A stretch of 64,000 bases of DNA from Tipula vernalis (Eukaryota > Arthropoda > Insecta > Diptera > Tipulidae): NCBI GenBank assembly GCA_958295665.1, contig OY282558.1:31641045-31705044 (forward strand), written 5' to 3'. Every line of letters begins with the position of its first letter. The first letter of the stretch is position 1. Below the pieces are notes generated by a model. That model was given only the letters and a program-made list of their open reading frames with translations. It was not told the origin of the DNA and did not search any database. A program made the position numbers and the translations under genes. This document shows, in pieces, positions 41,384 through 52,370 of this stretch.

Positions 41384-44380
41384 CTATAGCTCAGCCGATT
41401 CAGAGCTGTAAAAATCCGAAATCTGCAATTGTGCTCCGATTGCGGTTCTTGATACCTTAAATGATAGGTCACGAGACCTGTAATTGCTATACCATACATT
41501 TCGTAGAAAGTTCGATTCGAAGAAAATCACCTTACTATAGCTCAGCCGATTCAGAGCTGTAAAAATCCGAAATCTGCAATTGTGCTCCGATTGCGGTTCT
41601 TGATACCTCAAATGATAGGTCTCGGGACTTGTAATTGTTATGCCAAACCGCATTAAAATTGGTTGATTATTTCCATACATTTCACAGAAAAATCGATTCG
41701 AAGAAAAGCAACTTACTATAGCTCAGCCGATTCAGAGCTGTAAAAATCCGAAATCTGCAATTGTGCTCCGATTGCGGTTCTTGATACCTCAAATGATAGG
41801 TCTCGGGACTTGTAATTGTTATGCCAAACCGCATTAAAATTGGTTGATTATTTCCATACATTTCACAGAAAAATCGATTCGAAGAAAATCACCTTACTAA
41901 TAGCTCAGCCGATTCAGAGCTGTAAAAATCCGAAATCTGCAATTGTGCTCCGATTGCGGTTCTTGATACCTCAAATGATAGGTCTCGGGACTTGTAATTG
42001 TTATGCCAAACCGCATTAAGATTGGTTGATTATTTCCATACATTTCACAGAAAAATCGATTCGAAGAAAAGCAACTTACTATAGCTCAGCCGATTCAGAG
42101 CTGTAAAAATCCGAAATTTGCAATTGTGCTTCGATTGCGGTTCTTGATACCTTAAATGATAGGTCACGAGACCTGTAATTGCTATACCATACATTTCGTA
42201 GAAAGTTCGATTCGAAGAAAATCACCTTACTATAGCTCAGCCGATTCAGAGCTGTGAAAATCCGAAATCTGCAATTGTGCTCCGATTGCGGTTCTTGATA
42301 CCTCAAATGATAGGTCTCGGGACTTCTAATTGTTATGCCAAACCGCATTAAAATTGGTTGATTTTTTCCATACATTTCACAGAAAAATCGATTCGAAGAA
42401 AATCACCTTACTATAGCTCAGCCGATTCAGAGCTGTAAAAATCCGAAATCTGCAATTGTGCTCCGATTGCGGTTCTTGATACCTCAAATGATAGGTCTCG
42501 GGACTTGTAATTGTTATGCCAAACCGCATTAAAATTGGTTGATTATTTCCATACATTTCACAGAAAAATCGATTCGAAGAAAATCACCTTACTATAGCTC
42601 AGCCGATTCAGAGGTGTAAAAATCCGAAATCTGCAATTGTGCTCCGATTGCGGTTCTTGATACCTTAAATGATAGGTAACGGGACCTGAAATTGCTGTAC
42701 CATACATTTCGAAAAAAGTTCGATTCGAAGAAAATCACCTTACTATAGCTCAGCCGATTCAGAGCTGTAAAAATCCGAAATCTGCAATTGTGCTCCGATT
42801 GCGGTTCTTGATACCTCAAATGATAGGCCACGAGACCTGTAATTGCTATACCATACATTTCGTAGAAAGTTCGATTCGAGGAAAATCACCTTACTATAGC
42901 TCAGCCGATTCAGAGCTGTGAAAATCCGAAATCTGCAATTGTGCTCCGATTGCGGTTCTTGATACCTCAAATGATAGGTCTCGGGACTTGTAATTGTTAT
43001 GCCAAACCGCATTAAAATTGGTTGATTATTTCCATACATTTCACAGAAAAATCGATTTGAAGAAAATCACCTTACTATAGCTCAGCCGATTCAGAGCTGT
43101 AAAAATCCGAAATCTGCAATTGTGCTTCGATTGCGGTTCTTGATACCTTAAATGATAGGTCACGAGACCTGTAATTGCTATACCATACATTTCGTAGAAA
43201 GTTCGATTCGAAGAAAATCACCTTACTATAGCTCAGCCGATTCAGAGCTGTGAAAATCCGAAATCTGCAACTGTGCTCCGATTGCGGTTCTTGATACCTT
43301 AAATGATAGGTCTCGGGACTTGTAATTGTTATGCCAAACCGCATTAAAATTGGTTGGTTATTTCCATACATTTCACAGAAAAATTGATTCGAAGAAAATC
43401 ACCTTACTATAGCTCAGCCGATTCAGAGCTGTAAAAATCCGAAATCTGCAATTGTGCTTCGATTGCGGTTCTTGATACCTTAAATGATAGGTCACGAGAC
43501 CTGTAATTGCTATACCATACATTTCGTAGAAAGTTCGATTCGAAGAAAATCACCTTACTATAGCTCAGCCGATTCAGAGCTGTGAAAATCCGAAATCTGC
43601 AATTGTGCTCCGATTGCGGTTCTTGATACCTTAAATGATAGGTCTCGGGACTTGTAATTGCTATACCATACATTTCGTAGAAAGTTCGATTCGAAGAAAA
43701 TCACCTTACTATAGCTCAGCCGATTCAGAGCTGTGAAAATCCGAAATCTGCAATTGTGCTCCGATTGCGGTTCTTGATACCTTAAATGATAGGTCTCGGG
43801 ACTTGTAATTGTTATGCCAAACCGCATTAAAATTGGTTGATTATTTCCATACATTTCACAGAAAAATCGATTTGAAGAAAATCACCTTACTATAGCTCAG
43901 CCGATTCAGAGCTGTAAAAATCCGAAATCTGCAATTGTGCTTCGATTGCGGTTCTTGATACCTTAAATGATAGGTCAAGAGACCTGTAATTGCTGTACCA
44001 TACATTTCGTAGAAAGTTCGATTCGAAGAAAATCACCTTACTATAGCTCAGCCGATTCAGAGCTGTAAAAATCCGAAATCTGCAATTGTGCTTCGATTGC
44101 GGTTCTTGATACCTTAAATGATAGGTCAAGAGACCTGTAATTGCTGTACCATACATTTCGTAGAAAGTTCGATTCGAAGAAAATCACCTTACTATAGCTC
44201 AGCCGATTCAGAGCTGTAAAAATCCGAAATCTGCAATTGTGCTTCGATTGCGGTTCTTGATACCTCAAATGATAGGTCTCGGGACTTGTAATTGTTATGC
44301 CAAACCGCATTAAAATTGGTTGATTATTTCCATACATTTCACAGAAAAATCGATTCGAAGAAAATCACCTTACTATAGCT
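41384..44380 (+). repeat. Large internal duplication, copy 2
   Basis: Partner of 37,701-40,850, one S monomer shorter. Small later differences exist: GATTCGAGGAAAATC (about 42,873) and CATTAAGATTGG (about 42,014) in this copy, and AATCGGAAATC (about 40,056) and TTCCGTAG (about 40,141) in copy 1. The copies therefore diverged by point mutation after the event. Confidence 0.85.
41538..41718 (+). repeat. Representative long (L) satellite monomer, 181 bp
   Basis: One clean L unit phased as for S. It differs from S by the 30-bp module at 41,643-41,672, which begins with CCAAACCGCA and ends with GATTATTT just before CCATAC. Linked changes are CCTCAAATG for CCTTAAATG, TCTCGGGACTT for TCACGAGACCT, GTTATG for GCTATA, and CACAGAAAAATCGA for CGTAGAAAGTTCGA. 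The next TAGCTCAG lies exactly 181 bp downstream. Because CCA flanks the module on both sides, it could have been gained or lost by slippage or short-homology recombination. Confidence 0.95.
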
Positions 44381-44899
44381 CAGCCGATTCAGAGCTGTAA
44401 AAATCCGAAATCTGCAATTGTGCTCCGATTGCGGTTCTTGATACCTCAAATGATAGGTCTCGGGACTTGTAATTGTTATGCGAAACCGCATTAAAATTGG
44501 TTGATTATTTCCATACATTTCACAGAAAAATCGATTCGAAGAAAATCACCTTACTATAGCTCAGCCGATTCAGAGCTGTAAAAATCCGAAATCTGCAATT
44601 GTGCTCCGATTGCGGTTCTTGATACCTCAAATGATAGGTCTCGGGACTTGTAATTGTTATGCCAAACCGCATTAAAATTGGTTGATTATTTCCATACATT
44701 TCACAGAAAAATCGATTCGAAGAAAATCACCTTACTATAATAGCTCAGCCGATTCAGAGCCGTAAAAATCCGAAATCTGCAATTGTGCTCCGATTGCGGT
44801 TCTTGATACCTCAAATGATAGGTTTCGGGACTTGTAATTGTTATGCCAAACCGCATTAAAATTGGTTGATTATTTCCATACATTTCACAGAAAAATCGA

Positions 44900-47800
44900 T
44901 TTGAAGAAAATCACCTTACTATAGCTCAGCCGATTCAGAGCTGTAAAAATCCGAAATCTGCAATTGTGCTCCGATTGCGGTTCTTGATACCTTAAATGAT
45001 AGGTAACGGGACCTGAAATTGCTGTACCATACATTTCGAAAAAAGTTCGATTCGAAGAAAATCACCTTACTATAGCTCAGCCGATTCAGAGCTGTAAAAA
45101 TCCGAAATCTGCAATTGTGCTCCGATTGCGGTTCTTGATACCTTAAATGATAGGTAACGGGACCTGAAATTGCTGTACCATACATTTCGAAAAAAGTTCG
45201 ATTCGAAGAAAATCACCTTACTATAGCTCAGCCGATTCAGAGCTGTGAAAATCCGAAATCTGCAATTGTGCTCCGATTGCGGTTCTTGATACCTCAAATG
45301 ATAGGTCTCGGGACTTGTAATTGTTATGCCAAACCGCATTAAAATTGGTTGATTATTTCCATACATTTCACAGAAAAATCGATTCGAAGAAAATCACCTT
45401 ATAGCTCAGCCGATTCAGAGCTGTAAAAATCCGAAATCTGCAATTGTGCTCCGATTGCGGTTCTTGATACCTCAAATGATATGTCTCGGGACTTGTAATT
45501 GTTATGCCAAACCGCATTAAAATTGGTTGATTATTTCCATACATTTCACAGAAAAATCGATTCGAAGAAAATCACCTTACTATAGCTCAGCCGATTCAGA
45601 GCTGTAAAAATCCGAAATCTGCAATTGTGCTCCGATTGCGGTTCTTGATACCTCAAATGATAGGTAACGGGACCTGAAATTGCTGTACCATAAATTTCGA
45701 AAAAAGTTCGATTCGAAGAAAATCACCTTACTATAGCTCAGCCGATTCAGAGCTGTGAAAATCCGAAATCTGCAATTGTGCTCCGATTGCGGTTCTTGAT
45801 ACCTCAAATGATAGGTCTCGGGACTTGTAATTGTTATGCCAAACCGCATTTATATTGGTTGATTATTTCCATACATTTCACAGAAAAATCGATTCGAAGA
45901 AAATCACCTTACTATAGCTCAGCCGATTCAGAGCTGTAAAAATCCGAAATCTGCAATTGTGCTCCGATTGCGGTTCTTGATACCTCAAATGATAGGTCTC
46001 GGGACTTGTAATTGTTATGCCAAACCGCATTAAAATTGGTTGATTATTTTCATACATTTCACAGAAAAATCGATTTGAAGAAAATCACCTTACTATAGCT
46101 CAGCCGATTCAGAGCTGTAAAAATCCGAAATCTGCAATTGTGCTCCGATTGCGGTTCTTGATACCTCAAATGATAAGTCTCGGGACTTGTAATTGTTATG
46201 CCAAACCGCATTAAAATTGGTTGATTATTTTCATACATTTCACAGAAAAATCGATTCGAAGAAAATCACCTTACTATAGCTCAGCCGATTCAGAGCTGTA
46301 AAAATCCGAAATCTGCAATTGTGCTCCGATTGCGGTTCTTGATACCTTAAATGATAGGTAACGGGACCTGAAATTGCTGTACCATAAATTTCGAAAAAAG
46401 TTCGATTCGAAGAAAATCACCTTACTATAGCTCAGCCGATTCAGAGCTGTGAAAATCCGAAATCTGCAATTGTGCTCCGATTGCGGTTCTTGATACCTCA
46501 AATGATAGGTCTCGGGACTTGTAATTGTTATGCCAAACCGCATTTATATTGGTTAATTATTTCCATACATTTCACAGAAAAATCGATTCGAAGAAAATCA
46601 CCTTACTATAGCTCAGCCGATTCAGAGCTGTAAAAATCCGAAATCTGCAATTGTGCTCCGATTGCGGTTCTTGATACCTTAAATGATAGGTAACGGGACC
46701 TGAAATTGCTGTACCATACATTTCGAAAAAAGTTCGATTCGAAGAAAATCACCTTACTATAGCTCAGCCGATTCAGAGCTGTGAAAATCCGAAATCTGCA
46801 ATTGTGCTCCGATTGCGGTTCTTGATACCTTAAATGATAGGTCTCGGGACTTGTAATTGTTATGCCAAACCGCATTAAAATTGGTTGATTATTTCCATAC
46901 ATTGCACAGAAAAATCGATTCGAAGAAAATCACCTTACTATAGCTCAGCCGATTCAGAGCTGTAAAAATCCGAAATCTGCAATTGTGCTCCGATTGCGGT
47001 TCTTGATACCTCAAATGATAGGTCTCGGGACTTGTAATTGTTATGCCAAACCGCATTAAAATTGGTTGATTATTTCCATACATTTCACAGAAAAATCGAT
47101 TCGAAGAAAATCACCTTACTATAGCTCAGCCGATTCAGAGCTGTAAAAATCCGAAATCTGCAATTGTGCTCCGATTGCGGTTCTTGATACCTCAAATGAT
47201 AGGTAACGGGACCTGAAATTGCTGTACCATAAATTTCGAAAAAAGTTCGATTCGAAGAAAATCACCTTACTATAGCTCAGCCGATTCAGAGCTGTGAAAA
47301 TCCGAAATCTGCAATTGTGCTCCGATTGCGGTTCTTGATACCTCAAATGATAGGTCTCGGGACTTGTAATTGTTATGCCAAACCGCATTTATATTGGTTG
47401 ATTATTTCCATACATTTCACAGAAAAATCGATTCGAAGAAAATCACCTTACTATAGCTCAGCCGATTCAGAGCTGTAAAAATCCGAAATCTGCAATTGTG
47501 CTCCGATTGCGGTTCTTGATACCTCAAATGATAGGTCTCGGGACTTGTAATTGTTATGCCAAACCGCATTAAAATTGGTTGATTATTTTCATACATTTCA
47601 CAGAAAAATCGATTCGAAGAAAATCACCTTACTATAGCTCAGCCGATTCAGAGCTGTAAAAATCCGAAATCTGCAATTGTGCTCCGATTGCGGTTCTTGA
47701 TACCTCAAATGATAGGTCTCGGGACTTGTAATTGTTATGCCAAACCGCATTAAAATTGGTTGATTATTTTCATACATTTCACAGAAAAATCGATTCGAAG

Positions 47801-50800
47801 AAAATCACCTTACTATAGCTCAGCCGATTCAAAGCTGTAAAAATCCGAAATCTGCAATTGTGCTCCGATTGCGGTTCTTGATACCTTAAATGATAGGTAA
47901 CGGGACCTGAAATTGCTGTACCATAAATTTCGAAAAAAGTTCGATTCGAAGAAAATCACCTTACTATAGCTCAGCCGATTCAGAGCTGTGAAAATCCGAA
48001 ATCTGCAATTGTGCTCCGATTGCGGTTCTTGATACCTCAAATGATAGGTCTCGGGACTTGTAATTGTTATGCCAAACCGCATTTATATTGGTTAATTATT
48101 TCCATACATTTCACAGAAAAATCGATTCGAAGAAAATCACCTTACTATAGCTCAGCCGATTCAGAGCTGTAAAAATCCGAAATCTGCAATTGTGCTCCGA
48201 TTGCGGTTCTTGATACCTTAAATGATAGGTAACGGGACCTGAAATTGCTGTACCATAAATTTCGAAAAAAGTTCGATTCGAAGAAAATCACCTTACTATA
48301 TCTCAGCCGATTCAGAGCTGTGAAAATCCGAAATCTGCAATTGTGCTCCGATTGCGGTTCTTGATACCTCAAATGATAGGTCTCGGGACTTGTAATTGTT
48401 ATGCCAAACCGCATTAAAATTGGTTGATTATTTCCATACATTTCACAGAAAAATCGATTCGAAGAAAATCACCTTATAGCTCAGCCGATTCAGAGCTGTA
48501 AAAATCCGAAATCTGCAATTGTGCTCCGATTGCGGTTCTTGATACCTCAAATGATAGGTCTCGGGACTTGTAATTGTTATGCCAAACCGCATTAAAATTG
48601 GTTGTTTATTTCCATACATTTCACAGAAAAATCGATTCGAAGAAAATCACCTTACTATAGCTCAGCCGATTCAGAGCTGTAAAAATCCGAAATCTGCAAT
48701 TGTGCTCCGATTGCGGTTCTTGATACCTTAAATGATAGGTAACGGGACCTGAAATTGCTGTACCATACATTTCGAAAAAAGTTCGATTCGAAGAAAATCA
48801 CCTTACTATAGCTCAGCCGATTCAGAGCTGTGAAAATCCGAAATCTGCAATTGTGCTCCGATTGCGGTTCTTGATACCTTAAATGATAGGTCTCGGGACT
48901 TGTAATTGTTATGCCAAACCGCATTAAAATTGGTTGATTATTTCCATACATTTCACAGAAAAATCGATTCGAAGAAAATCACATTACTATAGCTCAGCCG
49001 ATTCAGAGCTGTAAAAATCCGAAATCTGCAATTGTGCTCCGATTGCGGTTCTTGATACCTTAAATGATAGGTCTCGGGACTTGTAATTGTTATGCCAAAC
49101 CGCATTAAAATTGGTTGATTATTTCCATACATTTCACAGAAAAATCGATTCGAAGAAAATCACCTTACTATAGCTCAGCCGATTCAGAGCTGTAAAAATC
49201 CGAAATCTGCAATTGTGCTCCGATTGCGGTTCTTGATACCTCAAATGATAGGTCTCGGGACTTGTAATTGTTATGCCAAACCGCATTAAAATTGGTTGAG
49301 TATTTTCATACATTTCACAGAAAAATCGATTCGAAGAAAATCACCTTACTATAGCTCAGCCGATTCAGAGCTGTAAAAATCCGAAATCTGCAATTGTGCT
49401 CCGATTGCGGTTCTTGATACCTTAAATGATAGGTAACGGGACCTGAAATTGCTGTACCATACATTTCGAAAAAAGTTCGATTCGAAGAAAATCACCTTAC
49501 TATAGCTCAGCCGATTCAGAGCTGTGAAAATCCGAAATCTGCAATTGTGCTCCGATTGCGGTTCTTGATACCTCAAATGATAGGTCTCGGGACTTGTAAT
49601 TGTTATGCCAAACCGCATTTATATTGGTTGATTATTTCCATACATTTCACAGAAAAATCGATTCGAAGAAAATCACATTACTATAGCTCAGCCGATTCAG
49701 AGCTGTAAAAATCCGAAATCTGCAATTGTGCTCCGATTGCGGTTCTTGATACCTTAAATGATAGGTCTCGGGACTTGTAATTGTTATGCCAAACCGCATT
49801 AAAATTGGTTGATTATTTCCATACATTTCACAGAAAAATCGATTCGAAGAAAATCACCTTACTATAGCTCAGCCGATTCAGAGCTGTAAAAATCCGAAAT
49901 CTGCAATTGTGCTCCGATTGCGGTTCTTGATACCTCAAATGATAGGTCTCGGGACTTGTAATTGTTATGCCAAACCGCATTAAAATTGGTTGAGTATTTT
50001 CATACATTTCACAGAAAAATCGATTCGAAGAAAATCACCTTACTATAGCTCAGCCGATTCAAAGCTGTAAAAATCCGAAATCTGCAATTGTGCTCCGATT
50101 GCGGTTCTTGATACCTTAAATGATAGGTAACGGGACCTGAAATTGCTGTACCATAAATTTCGAAAAAAGTTCGATTCGAAGAAAATCACCTTACTATAGC
50201 TCAGCCGATTCAGAGCTGTGAAAATCCGAAATCTGCAATTGTGCTCCGATTGCGGTTCTTGATACCTCAAATGATAGGTCTCGGGACTTGTAATTGTTAT
50301 GCCAAACCGCATTTATATTGGTTAATTATTTCCATACATTTCACAGAAAAATCGATTCGAAGAAAATCACCTTACTATAGCTCAGCCGATTCAGAGCTGT
50401 AAAAATCCGAAATCTGCAATTGTGCTCCGATTGCGGTTCTTGATACCTTAAATGATAGGTCTCGGGACTTGTAATTGTTATGCCAAACCGCATTAAAATT
50501 GGTTGATTATTTCCATACATTTCACAGCAAAATCGATTCGAAGAAAATCACCTTACTATAGCTCAGCCGATTCAGAGCTGTAAAAATCCGAAATCTGCAA
50601 TTGTGCTCCGATTGCGGTTCTTGATACCTTAAATGATAGGTAACGGGACCTGAAATTGCTGTACCATACATTTCGAAAAAAGTTCGATTCGAAGAAAATC
50701 ACCTTACTATAGCTCAGCCGATTCAGAGCTGTGAAAATCCGAAATCTGCAATTGTGCTCCGATTGCGGTTCTTGATACCTCAAATGATAGGTCTCGGGAC

Positions 50801-51390
50801 TTGTAATTGTTATGCCAAACCGCATTAAAATTGGTTGATTATTTCCATACATTTCACAGAAAAATCGATTCGAAGAAAATCACCTTATAGCTCAGCCGAT
50901 TCAGAGCTGTAAAAATCCGAAATCTGCAATTGTGCTCCGATTGCGGTTCTTGATACCTCAAATGATAGGTCTCGGGACTTGTAATTGTTATGCCAAACCG
51001 CATTAAAATTGGTTGTTTATTTCCATACATTTCACAGAAAAATCGATTCGAAGAAAATCACCTTACTATAGCTCAGCCGATTCAGAGCTGTAAAAATCCG
51101 AAATCTGCAATTGTGCTCCGATTGCGGTTCTTGATACCTTAAATGATAGGTAACGGGACCTGAAATTGCTGTACCATACATTTCGAAAAAAGTTCGATTC
51201 GAAGAAAATCACCTTACTATAGCTCAGCCGATTCAGAGCTGTGAAAATCCGAAATCTGCAATTGTGCTCCGATTGCGGTTCTTGATACCTTAAATGATAG
51301 GTCTCGGGACTTGTAATTGTTATGCCAAACCGCATTAAAATTGGTTGATTATTTCCATACATTTCACAGAAAAATCGATTCGAAGAAAAT
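44900..51390 (+). repeat. Satellite domain 7: derived AACGGGACCTGAAATTG / CATAAATTTCG units
   Basis: Almost all S units carry AACGGGACCTGAAATTGCTG and CGAAAAAAGTTCG, and many carry CCATAAATTTCG (from about 45,690) instead of CCATACATTTCG. L units often have CATTTATATTGG (45,848, 46,542, 47,387 and others) or TATTTTCATAC (46,044, 46,227 and others). Spacings of 694 bp (S+3L) and 845 bp (2S+3L) alternate, giving a 1,539-bp higher-order unit: 45,580 matches 47,119, 46,274 matches 47,813 and 46,606 matches 48,145. The short junction CCTTATAGCTC first appears near 45,398. Confidence 0.85.
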
Positions 51391-52370
51391 CACCTTACTA
51401 TATATAGCTCAGCCGATTCAGAGCTGTAAAAATCCGAAATCTGCAATTGTGCTCCGATTGCGGTTCTTGATACCTTAAATGATAGGTCACGAGACCTGTA
51501 ATTGCTATACCATACATTTCGAAGAAAGTTCGATTCGAAGAAAATCACCTTACTATAGCTCAGCCGATTCAGAGCTGTAAAAATCCGAAATCTGCAATTG
51601 TGCTCCGATTGCGGTTCTTGATACCTTAAATGATAGGTCACGAGACCTGTAATTGCTATACCATACATTTCGAAGAAAGTTTGATTCGAAGAAAATCACC
51701 TTACTATAGCTCAGCCGATTCAGAGCTGTAAAAATCCGAAATCTGCAATTGTGCTCCGATTGCGGTTCTTGATACCTCAAATGATAGGTCACGAGACCTG
51801 TAATTGCTATACCATACATTTCGAAGAAAGTTCGATTCGAAGAAAATCACCTTACTATAGCTCAGCCGATTCAGAGCTGTAAAAATCCGAAATCTGCAAT
51901 TGTGCTCCGATTGCGGTTCTTGATACCTCAAATGATAGGTCTCGGGACTTGTAATTGTTATGCCAAACCGCATTAAAATTGGTTGATTATTTCCATACAT
52001 TTCACAGAAAAATCGATTCGAAGAAAATCACCTTACTATAGCTCAGCCGATTCAGAGCTGTAAAAATCCGAAATCTGCAATTGTGCTCCGATTGCGGTTC
52101 TTGATACCTCAAATGATAGGTCACGAGACCTGTAATTGCTATACCATACATTTCGAAGAAAGTTCGATTCGAAGAAAATCACCTTACTATAGCTCAGCCG
52201 ATTCAGAGCTGTAAAAATCCGAAATCTGCAATTGTGCTCCGATTGCGGTTCTTGATACCTCAAATGATAGGTCTCGGGACTTGTAATTGTTATGCCAAAC
52301 CGCATTAAAATTGGTTGATTATTTCCATACATTTCACAGAAAAATCGATTCGAAGAAAATCACCTTATAG
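51390..52370 (+). repeat. Embedded block of foreign-lineage S monomers
   Basis: Five consecutive S units here carry CACGAGACCTGTAATTGCTATACC and CGAAGAAAG, typical of domain 3 far to the left, not the AACGGGACCTGAAATTG form of both neighbours. Two normal L units are interleaved. The left boundary is the rare junction CTATATATAGCTC (about 51,398) and the right boundary lies at CCTTATAGCTC (about 52,365). Confidence 0.8.

Larger units (their letters stand above)
34320..44900 (+). repeat. Satellite domain 6: mosaic domain
   Basis: This domain mixes markers of domain 5 (AAAAGCAACTTAC, last near 42,069) with S units of the form AACGGGACCTGAAATTGCTGTACC and CGAAAAAAGTTCG, which start near 34,618. 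Private variants include ATCGAATAGAAG (34,327, 35,021 and 36,682), GATTCTGAGCTG (34,696, 35,723 and 37,050), AGGTCAAGAGACC (34,101, 40,441, 40,591, 43,975 and 44,125) and GATTTTTTCC (38,828 and 42,361). Confidence 0.8.

Noticed and set aside
38133..42019. Two identical 67-codon plus-strand frames (38,133-38,336 and 41,816-42,019), and a 75-codon one at 14,567-14,794
   Set aside because: They are satellite read-through frames created by junction indels. The identical pair simply reflects the 3.7-kb segmental duplication.
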